From: Phycomyces nitens
Taxonomy: Eukaryota; Mucoromycota; Mucoromycetes; Mucorales; Phycomycetaceae
NCBI GenBank assembly: GCA_022702545.1
Contig: JAHRBC010000003.1
Location: 4,030,001-4,094,000, forward strand
DNA length: 64,000 nucleotides
Direction of reading: 5' to 3'
Part shown: piece after piece, positions 1 through 13,700 of the stretch
Layout of the letters: each line of letters opens with the position of its first letter
Numbering within the stretch: position 1 is the first letter of the stretch
Notes under the pieces: model-generated
Databases searched by the model: none
What the model was told of the DNA's origin: nothing
Seen by the model: the letters and a program-made list of their open reading frames with translations, nothing else
Translations under genes and position numbers: made by a program

Positions 1-137
1 AGAATACGCGCAGGTGACAGGAGCCATGTTTCTGTGATGAAGAGCATATGGAGGGACTGACAGTGGTTGAGCACGTCGTTTATGGCACGGGGTTGAAGCC
101 CATTGGCGTTCCATAATCCTATAGAAAGCTCACTCAT
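1..137 (-). CDS. LINE ORF2 N-terminus (EEP endonuclease), cut by window edge
   Basis: The frame starts at 137, inside the ORF1 stop codon (ATGA overlap at 134-137), and stays open to the window edge. The 45 visible residues read as the beginning of an EEP/APE endonuclease: a WNANGL motif near residue 9 and an ITETWL motif near residue 34 match the conserved metal-binding Asn and Glu strands of LINE endonucleases. In this family the domain nicks target DNA to prime reverse transcription. The rest of ORF2 is outside the window. Confidence 0.75.
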   Translation of the reverse strand, partial: MSELSIGLWNANGLQPRAINDVLNHCQSLHMLFITETWLLSPARI

Positions 138-1015
138 TCTTCCATGAGGCTGCTTGGATCGAGAGTGCGCTTTCTCTTAAACAGTTGTTCAGCATCCCCA
201 CCAAGAGCAGAACGGGGAGGCACCTCATCAGAGCTAATCCACCCTTCTTCAACAAAGAAGTGGGCAACTGGGAGGGCAACATGGGGGCGGAGGAACTTGA
301 GGGTCTGGAGACAACGCGCATTCTGTACTTGAATGGCAGTATTTGCCCGCTCGTCCAGAGGGAGATCGTGGTACTTGGGGTCTGCCAAGTGTTGTGGGTC
401 AACGGGATCAAAGTCACCAATGATCTCCACCTTGGCTCTATTGAGTTGTGCCTCAAATTCGTCAATGAACTGGAGGTGGACCAGTATGCCAACAACTCCA
501 CGAGCAGGGAAATTAATGTCCAACAGACGAGCAGTGTCAATACCAAGGGTGCGGAGGGAGCTACGCACTTCCCTGTGGGTAAGGCGACGGGAGCGAGGAA
601 TATAAACGTATTTATATCCAAGGGGGCCAGAGGCCGCAGTGAAAATACGCTGAGAAGCAGCAACTCGGCGTGGGGAAGGACCCTTACGGGCAGGAGGGGG
701 GCGGTTGACGCTGGCCTTGGCAGCCCAAGTGGAGGCTTCCAATCCTGGTTCCTGGGAACTGGGATTTGGGGCGGGGTCGGAGGTTGAAACATTTGGGCTA
801 TTGCCCAGGGGAAGGGAGGTTTGAGAGGTCGTAGCCTGCTCAAGACGTTTTCGGGTGTCCGCCAATTCTGCTTGGAGGCGGTTGTTCTCGGCTTCAAGAG
901 CCTTCACTTGGACAGCAAGCTTCTCAGTGTTGTCAAGGCGGGTCAACATGGAGGCCAAAAAAGACATGAGCTCATTTGATGCGCCTGGGATTGGGGGCAT
1001 CATTGAAGATGACAT
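134..1015 (-). CDS. LINE ORF1 protein (nucleic-acid-binding chaperone-like)
   Basis: A 293-residue intact frame. Residues about 25-62 form a heptad-like coiled coil (leucine/alanine/glutamate-rich, with LEAENNRLQAEL in the middle). A Ser/Pro/Thr-rich linker follows to about residue 115, then a basic globular C-terminal half (GYKYVYIPRSRRLTHREV at about 133-150). LINE ORF1 proteins usually trimerise through a coiled coil and bind element RNA; that role is inferred from position and shape, as I recognise no zinc knuckle or RRM. The stop codon overlaps the ORF2 start. GC content is higher than in the surrounding spacer, in keeping with transposed DNA. A cellular gene is unlikely given the EEP frame directly downstream. 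Confidence 0.75.
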   Translation of the reverse strand: MSSSMMPPIPGASNELMSFLASMLTRLDNTEKLAVQVKALEAENNRLQAELADTRKRLEQATTSQTSLPLGNSPNVSTSDPAPNPSSQEPGLEASTWAAKASVNRPPPARKGPSPRRVAASQRIFTAASGPLGYKYVYIPRSRRLTHREVRSSLRTLGIDTARLLDINFPARGVVGILVHLQFIDEFEAQLNRAKVEIIGDFDPVDPQHLADPKYHDLPLDERANTAIQVQNARCLQTLKFLRPHVALPVAHFFVEEGWISSDEVPPRSALGGDAEQLFKRKRTLDPSSLMEE

Positions 1016-1240
1016 CGGGAATCGGGGAAAATAAATGTCGTTCGTTTGGGCTGAAACTTGGACAGTGGGTGCTTGGACTGGTAAGCTTAATGGAAAACTT
1101 GCTACGGAGGCGGGATGGGGCGTGGTAGGCGATGGATGCGTAGTTGTTGGCAGTGTTGGTTAGGATGGATGGAAAGTTCGGTAAAATTACTATAAAAGGA
1201 AATTTTTTGGGGTAAAAAAATCCTTAAGCGAAAGAGCCGT

Positions 1241-1322
1241 GTCAGTTTGTCCGAGTGGTTAAGGAGTTAGACTTGAAATCTAATGGGCTTCGCCCGCACA
1301 GGTTCGAACCCTGTAGCTGACG
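1241..1322 (+). tRNA. tRNA-Ser (anticodon UGA)
   Basis: An 82-nt type II tRNA without an intron. The acceptor arm is 1241-1247 paired with 1315-1321, with discriminator G at 1322, as expected for serine. The anticodon stem is 1267-1271 with 1279-1283, and the loop CTTGAAA carries anticodon TGA at 1274-1276. A long variable arm with a TTCG loop (about 1284-1296) is diagnostic of Ser/Leu class. The T arm contains GGTTCGAACCC (1301-1311), which is also the B box of the internal polymerase III promoter. It decodes UCA codons. Confidence 0.96.
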
Positions 1323-1328
1323 TTTTTT
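1323..1328 (+). terminator. RNA polymerase III terminator (T6)
   Basis: A run of six T directly after the tRNA discriminator base is a canonical pol III stop. Confidence 0.9.
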
Positions 1329-3598
1329 CTTTCTGACGATTTTTTTGCATTTTTTTTATATCATGTTGATATTTATGATATTGTCAGGTTGTCATGTATC
1401 GATCTGGCATTTCTTTTATGGCACTTGTAACTAAGTCGCAGAATTAATACCACTGGGGATCGTCAAGTTCAAAGAATAGTTTTTAGATAATCGATAGATC
1501 ATGTTTATTGATACAAATCCTTTTACTATTTATACAAAATGTAATTAGATTTAAGGCTAAATGTGCAGTTAAGTTAATATGTATTGGATGATTATTGTCC
1601 AGTAACTTATACTTGAAAGATATTCGCAATTTGAGACATATGCAAGAAGACCAATCGGCAAGGTCTTGATCGTTTATCTAACAAAGTCATCCCGTTACTG
1701 GTTACCTACCAAGAGCCGATTTTGGTCAACGATGTTAACTCTGACAATAGCAACGGCAAAACGACCAATTTCACTGAGGAAACAAGAATATATGCAAAAT
1801 CAGAAAGATAATGAATAATTTTTTATTATTGTTATGATTTTGGTTATTTTGGATAGTTTTATGACTTATGATCCACATTAGCTATGGCGGCTATTATAGG
1901 GTATTAAAATAAAAAATAAAAAGAGACATTGTACTATGGTTAGTGATCAAAAGGATATTCCTGCCCGTAAAGTATTCTGGTTATTTATCTTTCGATTTTA
2001 AAGATTTAGCAAAATAATGTCTGATGTTTGCGATACCTTTTTTTAATACCAAGTTTCGATTGGATCTATCTATTACTTTGGTTTGGATAAGCTTTGTTAT
2101 AAACTATAGTTGACTAGGATATTCAAGAATATAGATATTTGAAATGTATTTATTGTTATAATTTATTTTAGTATTTACGCAAAAATTTAAAAATGAAGAC
2201 ATTTCAACCAAATACTTTTTAGTCAAGAAACATTGGTTACATATTAATGGAGGCTAGTAAAATGTGTCTTGCTCACAAGAATAAAAAATCAATTGGTATA
2301 ACATTGAGGGTATACTTTAAAGAGAACTATCGATTGGATACTTAATGTTCTGCATTTTTATTTGCAATAGGAACTCTGCCATTTATCCCCCAATTATATC
2401 AAGTATTATCTTTTATACAATTCCTTTTTATTTATTTTGAATACGATAGAATAGAATATGAAAGTAACAAGGCGCCTTTTTCTCTTATATTTTGAATACT
2501 TTGTTAATCTTTAATAAATTTTACTTTCTGAGTTTCCTTGTACTGGCTTGAGGACCAATAAAAGTTGAAAAGCAAAGAACTAGTTGGAAGAATATTGGAC
2601 AAGTTATTTTTGACAATTTCAATTGGAAAAAGTTTATTTTTTGTTCTATGAATATGTATGTAATAAATGACCTGGAAAACCAAAAAAAGTCTAGCCAATC
2701 CGTCAATTTATTCAATAAAATCTGATATACTTTAGCATCATTGGCAACTGTCAATATGTCTATCTGACCTAACTTGATTTTACAACAGCATGCTTTAAAC
2801 ACTTGTTGCGTTTACAATTTTTCCCAGATAATAATACCAAGTATCTGTATCCATTTTGGAGAGGTAAGCAAGACCAAATGTTCCGATACACTGAATTATT
2901 GGCATAATTTGCCGTTTCATGATCAAGCCTGTTGGCAAAAGTATATGCACTTGAGTGTGTACAATTGTCTGAAATAAGTATAGACTTGAATTCCTCTAGT
3001 TTTTCCAACTCCAATAGCCCAGGTATTGACAATTGAGACCATGAAAAATATGGTGATTGCCTTAAAGTCTTGGGGCTTTAATACACAAAGGATACTGATA
3101 ATGTTACATTCGATTGAAGCGAACCGTTTTCTGCAAATTTCAATAAACGTGTAAATTTCAATGAGCATGGGAGGGTTGTACATACTCAATTTTCTGTTGT
3201 ACTCCATCGTGTGTAGTATTGATGCCTTGGCAACTAGGCGTGTAAGACCATTAATATTAGATAAGTCTCGGACTTTACGACTTGTCTAAATATCCTCTAT
3301 TCGACAGTAGTATAATATTGATAGTTTTTATTTAATAGCACGAGGGCGGTGTTGTAAGGATTTTATTTCGTTTTTATTATTAGATTTCTTAATCAACCCG
3401 CCAGTGTGGTAGACTCGGGTGGCCAATGAGTTATTTGGAATCAGGGGAAATTGATGTGTGAGGGGAGACCAAACTTTAGCAAAGAAAGCCTAGTCTTTCC
3501 AAGTTAAATGCATGTTTGCCTTCCAAAACAAATTGTCTTTCAAATCTCCGACTTGCCTCACATTTATGCCTTGTGGGAGGACAAGGCTTAATGAACAG
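1329..3598. other. AT-rich spacer, no gene seen
   Basis: About 2.3 kb of very AT-rich DNA with only short, low-complexity open frames on both strands. A small imperfect inverted repeat (11-bp arms, one mismatch) lies at about 3257-3289. From about 3490 it becomes the promoter of the LysM gene. Confidence 0.7.
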
Positions 3599-3606
3599 TA
3601 TAAAAG
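3599..3606 (+). promoter_or_regulatory. TATA box of the LysM gene
   Basis: TATAAAAG lies 116 bp upstream of the ATG and is followed by a pyrimidine-rich leader, a typical arrangement for a strongly regulated secreted-protein gene in fungi. Confidence 0.6.
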
Positions 3607-3714
3607 CCTTTGATCTCTTGGTGTCAAAAGTTCAATATCATCCTCCTCCTCAACAACCCATCCCTCTCCCTTTTCGCAGACCAAAGCACATTTCCTTTCC
3701 TTCTAATACCCATC

Positions 3715-4298
3715 ATGAAGTTCACCATCATCGCCACCGCTGCTCTCGCCCTCGCCGGCATGGTCTCTGCTGTCCACCCCACCCGTCTCTGTGTGTCTCA
3801 CTACAACGGTAAGCTGAAATAAATAGCACCATAGAAGCAACTCATACCAATACTCGACAATTTCCAGCTGTTGAAGGCGACTCTTGCCAGTCTGTTGCCC
3901 TCGCCAAGGGTATCTCTGTCGAGAAGTTTGTTGAGATCAACCACGGTCTCGGTGAACTCGGTGTTGAGGGATGTGCCAGCCTCAAGACTGGTAAGAGATA
4001 CTGCGTCTCTGCTCCCAAGACCAATGCCAAGCGTTGTTTGACCGCCAAGAAGGAGGATGCCGACAAGTCTGGCACCACCACCTCTTCCCGCCCCTCTAAC
4101 GCCGTCAACAAGATCGTTGACAACTGCAACAAGTACTACACCATCTCCGAGACTGATACTGGCTGTGCTGCCGTTGCCAGCAAGAATGGCATTGACGAAC
4201 AGGATCTCTACGCCTGGAACAAGGGTCTCCACCACGCCGGCGACCACTTGTGCGATAACCTTGACACTGGCAAGGCTTACTGCGTTGGTGTTAACTAA
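3715..4298 (+). CDS. Secreted protein with two LysM domains
   Basis: Exons 3715-3808 and 3868-4298 join in frame to 174 residues. Residues 1-19 are a classic signal peptide (MKFTIIATAALALAGMVSA), so the product should be exported. LysM domain 1 (about 26-80) keeps the fungal pattern, with GDSC early, EINHGL in the middle and a closing YCV. After a short Ser/Thr/Pro linker, LysM domain 2 (about 120-174) has YYTISETDTGC, WNKGL and a closing YCVGV. LysM modules bind N-acetylglucosamine polymers such as chitin. In fungi such small proteins either sit in the cell wall or act as effectors that mask chitin; no catalytic domain or GPI signal is present, so I cannot choose between these. The short intron and even cysteine spacing support a functional gene. 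Confidence 0.9.
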
Positions 4299-7012
4299 AT
4301 AGTCTAATATTTCGCCTGTAAAATAAACAATATCCAATTCTCCAATTCTCCAACTATAAACCAATTGTGTTTAGCTTTCAATTGATTGACAGATATGATT
4401 AATTTGAGTGAATAGGTGAGAGATATCAAACAATAGTATATATATAGAGTATATTCCCACAGATGTTTCTCTGTAAATAAGATTCTAGAGTTCAACTATC
4501 CAAGATGATTTCTCTACACCAGCAGGATTTTGTTGTGATTATATTATATTGTATTGAATATCTATATTTACTTTTTTTTTTGTATTTATCAGATATATAT
4601 ATATATATCTCAAATATGTATCTTGTTCCATATTTATATTCCATGAAGAGTGTATAAATGATTAATAGATATTTATATATTGATTTTCATAATCTCATCA
4701 TACTCCTTTAATTATCTGACTTGAAAACCACCAAATCATTATTCAAGACCAATTCCAAATGATAAAAGCATAATAAGATATCAAGATAATTAGAGTATAT
4801 TTTGCAAAATGGATCTCTTTCCTTTCATTTCTTAATAAATTCAATGCGATGTGTATATAGATCCTTTAAATTGTATAATGTACAAGACAGTTGACTGGGA
4901 AAAACAAGTATCTTTAAGAATCATTAGAGGGCACAAGAATTCACGAGGAATTGGAATTTGGATGGGTATCTCGAGAGTGCCATTATACAAGCTACTTTAA
5001 CTATTTATTTATATAAAACAGAGGGAATATAGATCCCATAATAATCAATATAAATATTGATTGGAGGTATCCGCGTACAAGAGATCTACTGTATTATCCA
5101 GGTAAGTCTGATATTCGCTTGAGTTACATTGAGTTTAATACTCAAAATTATGCATAGACGTGCAATACAGTGATTTTAGATATACCATTAGTAGTATTTA
5201 TAGAGGTATGTATTATGATATCCACAAAGGCACAATATATATATTCACCTCTAAAATGTGCAATTCACTCAATAATTGTGGACATTTAGACCTTTTCTTT
5301 CTACAAAGGATATCTGATCGACGAACTGTGTTTGAATGCCTGAGATGGAAATGTTATATTGTTTTGTACTCCAAAAGATATTTGGTCCGAGAGTTTAGAG
5401 CCGTTTCTTTGGAAAATAGTCTATGACAAAAGTAGATTCCCAATTAAAATATTCTTTCTGATAGGTTCAATATTAACACGCTTATGAATATGCAACATTA
5501 ACTACAAGACAGTTGCAATAAAGCTATTGTGATATATTTACACTATGTAATCTCAATAATAGGAATTTATGCTTTGATTGAATTTCTAGTATAAGAGTCT
5601 TGGCGGTATCCTTGCTGAGTTGCACATGTATCGTAAGTTGTTTTTCTCTTTTTCTTTTCTTGTTAAAAATATCTGTACTGTGTGTGTGTGTGTGTTAAAG
5701 ATATACCAAAACCTAATTCTATCGTCAATTGTAGTCTTACAGAGAATATTATAGTGAGTTTATTAAGTAGATTTTGGCAATATAACAATATTTAGTATTG
5801 GACGTGAGACACATGTCTTTATTTTCAAGTAACATTTTGCATGTTTTCTGAATTTATAAAGGTTAGAGTATATTATAATTGATCCAATCACTAGCTTTTT
5901 TTTTAAAAAAAAAACTGATTCCTTTTTGCTAGATATTTAAATAGCTCATAATTTACGGCTTGAAAATAAATAAAGGAAAATTCGCATGTATAAGAAATCT
6001 ACTCATTTGTTGCAAAATATATATATATTTACTGGTGAATGAGCCATGTCTTGATTATAATTTAATTATCCCGCTGCATTTTATTAATATTGCTTGGATC
6101 ATATATACAGTTCTTTAGATGTACACTATATGAATGTATGTGTATCATTATACCTCGTATATTCAATCACTCCAAGAAAGTGATTTGATGGTACATTATA
6201 AGCCTGAATACACAAAGTAATTACTACAATAAAAAAAAGCGTTATAAACATGCTTCCAGACAATTTATAAAATTTGGCGCTCACAAAAGAATTGCAATTA
6301 TGCAATATATTGATTGATACTTTCTTATTTACCAGCAATATTTTCATGAGCACAATATGGACTAATTAATAAGGTCTATGTAAAGATTTCATCCAAAAGG
6401 ATAAATCTAATTATCAATGGATATTTTATTTACATGGCAAGAACAAAGTATTCCAAAAGAATCAAAAACCTTTTGTCAGAGTATCAATTTCGAGCAATAT
6501 TTTTTTTCACTATAGTTTGATTCGAACCAAAAGAGCAACAAGACATACTAAATCTTCTTGTATCAAAATAACGGTGCTCAGGAGAAAGCAATGGCTAATT
6601 TTATGATAATATTTTTACCAATTAATACTAATCGTAGCTTAGTCCAAGTAAATACTTGCATTCCTATCATGACCCACAAGGTCCCTAGATATGATTTATT
6701 GAGTTTCACAGAGCCTTTTGTTAAAGTGTCAAATCAACCCTTTTTATCAGATATTTAAAGAGATATGAATGCATACTTATAGGAATAGAATGTATTGTAT
6801 TAAATTACCCAAAATACAAACAAGTGAATGCACCATATAAGATACATGAAATATATGCACATTTCAAGATATTGTTTTCCTAGACATCCCAGAGACAAAG
6901 ACAGTTTGCAGTGAATTAAAATCAAAGGCCGTTACAACGTCACATATCCTTTTTTTTTTAATATACATATAAATGTTTCAAAGAGACAAGCAATCAATGT
7001 AAAGCATAGGTC
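4299..7012. other. AT-rich spacer, no gene seen
   Basis: About 2.7 kb, strongly AT-rich, with TA and TG microsatellites (for example near 4590-4610 and 5678-5694). Open frames here are short, lack domain signatures and have no convincing splice partners. Confidence 0.7.
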
Positions 7013-7833
7013 ATGACAAACAGACTAGAGGAACCTATTAATGTCCTCTATCGGGATGATAATTTTTTGATCATCAACAAGCCTTATGATTGTCGAATCC
7101 AAGACGACGATCCAACTAAACCTTCTGGTGAGAATATACAACAGACAAACAAGCGTAGATTGACATGTGGTGGCTAGTTCATACCATAATTGCCAATCAG
7201 TTTCCAGAGATTCCAAAATTGCGTAATGTACATCAGCTTGATTATGCAACATCAGGGATCTATGTGCTTGCCCTGAATAAAAAGGCAGCAGGGGAAGCAA
7301 GTAAGCTTTTTCGAGAACGAACCGTCAAGAAGACATACTTGGCAATCGTACAAGGCCACTTGGCCCTGGACAGGTAAGCAAGACAGACCGACTGAGTGGG
7401 ACCAAAAAGAACCCCATAATTATATACATACATATATATATATATTGGTTAGGGTAGCTATACAGTAGACCAACCGATTGGTGATGATCCGAGCCACGAC
7501 TTTCGAATGAAAATCGTATCAGACGGAAAACCAGCCCAAACACATGTAAAAGTGCTTGAGCGCTCTTACTATCGCTACAGGGAAGAAGAGACGGGAGAAG
7601 AAAGGTGTATAAAGGCTACCAAAGTACAATTGTCGCCAATTACTGGTAGACGCCACCAATTGCGAGTCCATCTCAAGTCTCTTGGATACCCCATCGTAGG
7701 CGATTATAACTATGAGGCCCAGTACACAGATACTTTCCGGATGATGCTGCATGCTCACAAGATAATCTTGCCACTTAAAAAACAAGAGATTGCAGTAGAT
7801 GCCAATGATCCCTTTATAGATTTGCTGAAATAA
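7013..7833 (+). CDS. RluA-family pseudouridine synthase (RPUSD1-like)
   Basis: Exons 7013-7127, 7178-7373 and 7458-7833 give 228 residues. The N-terminus has the family opening (VLYRDDNFLIINKPYD), and the catalytic motif is HQLDYATSG near residue 65, whose Asp is the nucleophile for uridine isomerisation. The C-terminal ITGRRHQLRVHL stretch and the LHAHKI segment are the other conserved RluA blocks. HQLD instead of the commoner HRLD, together with the following ALNKKAAGEA, resembles animal RPUSD1, so I place it in that subgroup. The protein has no S4 domain and no clear mitochondrial presequence. The RNA substrate cannot be told from sequence. The next gene, on the other strand, ends 107 bp away (convergent pair). 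Confidence 0.88.
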
Positions 7834-7939
7834 CAAAATAAACAATGAATAATAGTATTTTATGTGTGTTATCTATAGGTAAAATATAGGTAGATGTATA
7901 GAGATATGACGGCAGCGTAAAGAGATACAATGAGGATAA

Positions 7940-9212
<1,273 letters not shown>

Positions 9213-10798
9213 TGTACGATTCAGTGAAAAGGAGAGGGCTTAATGGAGGAAGCCTAAAGGAAAATGTGAGCTTAAATATAAATATCAAACTTGATAAAAG
9301 TCCGACTAGGGATCAAGGTCCGATGGGTATCCGCGGTGGATCCTCTTATGTAAGCTACTGTATCGATTCAGATACAACTACTATCTTTTTCTTTGCTTTA
9401 AATAGAAGTGAGATAGTTGGTTTACGGTCTAGGAATTGGTCGGTCTTATAGGGTTTACAAATTCTGCCCTGTACGTTAAGCGTAAGGCTTTAGGTTAAGA
9501 TTAAAGAAGACTGTCTTTATTGAAATGTGTCATTTTGTGACTATAAAATACTTGCCAAATATGGTAACTTATACGGCTTCGTCAGTGAGTCCCGTTCCTA
9601 CTAGAGTATTTTTACTTGTTTTTTCGGGTCCTTTTCCAAAAATATTCAGACCACCTGTAATGCTGGGCTATTGTCGTATATTTGGTATACGGTGTGGTAT
9701 AACATCGAGGTATTTTTTTATATTATTATTATTTTGGTTTTTTTTTAAAAAACGTTATACGCAAAGGATAAGAGTGAGGCTGGGGAATGAGGCGAGATAG
9801 GTTTCTGTATAAGCAATACAACAAAAGTTAATAGCTTGGCTTTCTCTTTGAGGTTCAGACAATTCAAAGTGATCAGAGCGACCTATGTTCTTTACAACAA
9901 ATATAGACCCAACTGGAAAAGAACGTTTTTTATTCAAATGGCTTATGGTAGGTCAATAATGCCATTTCCTCTAGAGTAGTACTATGGTGTGTGGTGGGGT
10001 CGTGCACGATTCTCCAGTACGTCCCCTCAGCCCACATCGGACTGAATTGGTGGCCGGTCCGGACAATTTCTATTTATATTTCAGACGATTTCCTTACTAA
10101 ATTTAGACAAATTCTTTTTACGGGATACCGTTAAATCGACCAAACGTAAACCAAGTCGCAGACAATATGAATTAACAATAGTGTAAGGTACAAGTCAACA
10201 CATAATACAAATGTGCTTTATTTATTATTTTTAGAGAAAGAGATACGAACAGCAATCCATGCTTGACATCTTTTGTACAGCAGTAATTTTTCTGACATGT
10301 TGGTGTAAAGAGTAGATCAGAGCCGACTGCTACCAGTTCTTTAGAGCTGTATTAAACTCTTGTTAGCAAGGATTATAAAATATAAGGATTGATTTGAGAG
10401 TATTTACTGATTCAAAGTATATTCTTAATGGACATTGATGACATTTTTATTTATTTAACAAGGTCTGCTTCCAAACAATACGATTTAAAAAATTGGTTCT
10501 GATATGTAGATTGTGATGGGTAAAGAGTAAAAATGGGGTATTGCCAGCCAAAAATCTTGGAATTGAGTGATAGATAATCTTGACCTTTTTCGTAGTGTCC
10601 ATTTACTTTTACCACTTCAAGGCCTGGTCGTTAAAGATGTCTATATGGCTACAAAAGTAGAACCTAAAAATAGGTCGATCCATCAAGGGTAATTCACTTT
10701 AAATAGAATTTGGATAAAGTACAAGGGCTTAGATAAAAGACGCAAAGTGTATTAATATTATTATGTACAAAAATGATTTTGCTTAAGCAAGACTCGTT
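9213..10798. other. Spacer, no gene seen
   Basis: About 1.6 kb between the epimerase start and the polymerase gamma stop. It holds the epimerase promoter, short homopolymer and TTA runs near 9715-9750, and no supported reading frame. Confidence 0.65.
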
Positions 10799-13700
10799 CT
10801 ATCCCCGGCTCTTTTTATAGAGTGTCTTTAATGGTTGTTTGGCTACATAGCTCTTGGAGGGTTTCGGGACATGCCTTACAGAATGTGTTGATTTCTGTGG
10901 TGGTATCATTTCCGTAGTTTGTCCTCCACTCAAAGATGGATCTCTAGAAGACTGGAATACTTTGTACATTTGAGCCTTAATGAATTCGATATCAACATTC
11001 TTTTGAGAAGGTCGAAGCGTAGTCACACCAAGAGCAACCTCATCATTAGTCTCTTTTACTTCCTGCTCGAGTAGGCACGCATCAAGCCTGGTATCTGATT
11101 GAAGTTCTTGGAGGGTATCCTGGATAGTACAGCTAATACCCCCGGGAATCTTTTCTGGGTGAGAGGGGGTTATGCAGTCCATGTAAGGCTCTTTACGGAA
11201 AACATGGTCAATATCGACAGCCGAAAAGAATCCTACACTCTAAGGAATCGTATGGGTTAGAAGATTATGCCACATAGATTGGATATCTTACCTGTGGGAG
11301 ATTATGGATTCCAAGCTTATAGCTGAATAGAGCTCTTGTCCAGAGATTGGCAACCTGAAGAGCCAGAGCTGTACGGTGTTGGTCTTTATCTGATGAGAGA
11401 TATCGTACTTCATCATGGACTGATAACATGAACCGAGCATCGATATTGTAACGTTCAATGAGATGTCCCATCGAGACTATCAGCATATGGAGATAGTCAA
11501 CACCTGAGCTCTGGACGACCCAATTGATACGTGATGTCAAGAACTGAGACCCAGTGTATTCAGGCTTGAGTGCATCGGTTACTGCACACCCCAGAACAGG
11601 TGTTCTAGGCTCCTTTGACAGCGCAATGTCTTCAAGCGCATTGAACATGTAGCTCTCTGACCCACCATGCCAAAAAGTACGTTTGAATCGATGGCGTACA
11701 GAATGTTCCTTTTCACCCTTTGTGTTGAGGTACAGAGCAGCAGCACGGATCTGAGCAGCCTCAAGGTCCATTCCTTGATTGTACTGCATCAACAGACTGG
11801 TCGCATACTTGACACCTGCACCATAGATGCGGGCGTAATTGAAAATCTTGGCCTTATCACGACTAATGCCTAGGATATTAGCCGTCTTGGAGTGCAAGTC
11901 AGTTCCTTCAGCCTTTGTGCCCTGAAGGGTCATCCAGCCCAAGGCCGTTGCACCATGGAAGCCGAATTGCGCATCACCAATCACACTAGAAATCCATAGT
12001 TCCTCCGAGTCCACATCTGCACCAATGATCTTGTAGCCCTCTGGTGCCTGAACCATTGACTTGAGTTCTGACCCAATTCGATTGGCTTTGGCATTGCTTG
12101 CCGTAAGCCACGTCTTTTCCACTGCTCGCCGAGTAACTGTGCCCATTGTAACCATCTGGGGAAGAATGATACCGTACTTGGCATCCTTATTCTCGGTCTT
12201 ATCACGCACCGGCAAGCCCATCTTCTCGTCCTTATCCCATACTACAAACTGGCCCAAGATACGTTCCCGGGAACTGATCCAATAAGCCGATTTGGCATTC
12301 AAATCCAGGGCTTCTCTTGCAGCCTGATACTCAGAGGTCAGAATCTTGTCTTCAAAGTAATTCATGTAGTTCTTTGCAAGTGGGTTTCCACAGTTTGCCT
12401 GCTCACCGTCTTTGTGAGGAACCTTTACATAATGGTAATCTTGGTCAACATTGATAGCCTTTGATACCAGTGCAGGTGGTACTTCTTTTGAGGCCAACTT
12501 GTAGCACCACCCATGTTCAGTAATATAGTGAAGTGGATAGTCGCACCACTTTAGGCGCAACAAAAGAGGTGCCATTCGTGATCGAGTGGATATTTTGAGT
12601 TTGCTGGTCTTGGTGTCATAGGCATCCTTGTACCATTTAGGCTGTCCTTTAAGTTTACGCTGACGGGGATTGACTGTCCAGTCAAGTTGACTTAACCAGG
12701 GATCCTTTTGCCATTCTTCAGGTGTATCCACCAATGTCCTTGCCTTTTCAGCCAGGTCGCGCAATTTGATATCCAACAGGTCTTCTAATTCTCTGTGTTT
12801 CTCTGAGGACCGTGCAAGATACTCTTCCCATTTCTCATTTACAGGCAAAAAAGAGTTTCCCATCTGAAGCATGCCAGCAAACGATACTGGGTGAGGACAG
12901 TTTTCGAGAAATCGAGGGAAGACCTGCTTGTAGATCTTGTGGGTCATGTCGACATCTTGGGCACAGTATTCCATCAATTGATCAAAGTTCAGTTGTACAT
13001 CTTGGAGAGTGCCACATACAAAGTAAGATCGCGGTTGTTTATCAACCTCAATTTTACAATAGAATTTGGCAACATCCTTGAGGCTATTTAGCGAACTAAC
13101 ATCAAAGAACTTGGCTTGGCCAATGTCCATTCTCTGTAGCTCTTCACTTGTCGTTATCCCAATTCCCGTATCATTCCCTGACGCTGCCAATTTATCAAGG
13201 TTACGTCGCTTGACCTCCGTGTTCCACGCTGCTCGTTGTTGCGAACAAAGACCAGCAACAGAAATATGTAGACTCATTGTATCCAGGAACCGTAATTTTG
13301 ATCCATGAATATTATATTCCTCGGCAATTCTCGCACGATCGTACCCTACATTATGACCGATTATCAAGGCATCCCTTGAGGCTCCAAATGGAATCAATTG
13401 CTCATTGGATTGAGTAGGGTCGAATAGATGGGGTGATGTCCAAGAGTACCATGCCTGTGATGATGCTGCTACAGCCAATGTAGGATAATGACCTTCACTC
13501 ACCAAGACCTCTACATCAAACACAAGGTTGTCTTCTGTTGGCCATGGAACTTGTGTTGGCTTGTCATTCACGTAGCGCGTCCAGCCTGATTCACGAGACC
13601 ATTTGGTTGGTTTGGGTGGAAGGGTTTCGCTGGCAAGCCTTTTAGCCTTGTCCAGGGTTGTTCCACACTGCTCAATACCCATATTAACAAAGTGCTCTTC

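Larger units (their letters stand above)
1..1015 (-). mobile_element. 5' part of a LINE-type (non-LTR) retrotransposon
   Basis: Two overlapping reading frames on the minus strand have the layout of an APE-type LINE: an ORF1 with an N-terminal coiled coil, then an ORF2 opening with an endonuclease/exonuclease/phosphatase (EEP) signature. The element runs off the left edge, so reverse transcriptase and the 3' end are not visible. The 5' untranslated leader must lie between 1016 and the tRNA gene at 1241. Base composition turns AT-rich near 1180-1200, so I infer the 5' end there; no target-site duplication can be seen. ORF1 is intact, so this copy may be young. Confidence 0.8.

Noticed and set aside
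3257..3289. Small inverted repeat as terminator or RNA gene
   Set aside because: Isolated 11-bp arms in AT-rich DNA without a transcript or family match.
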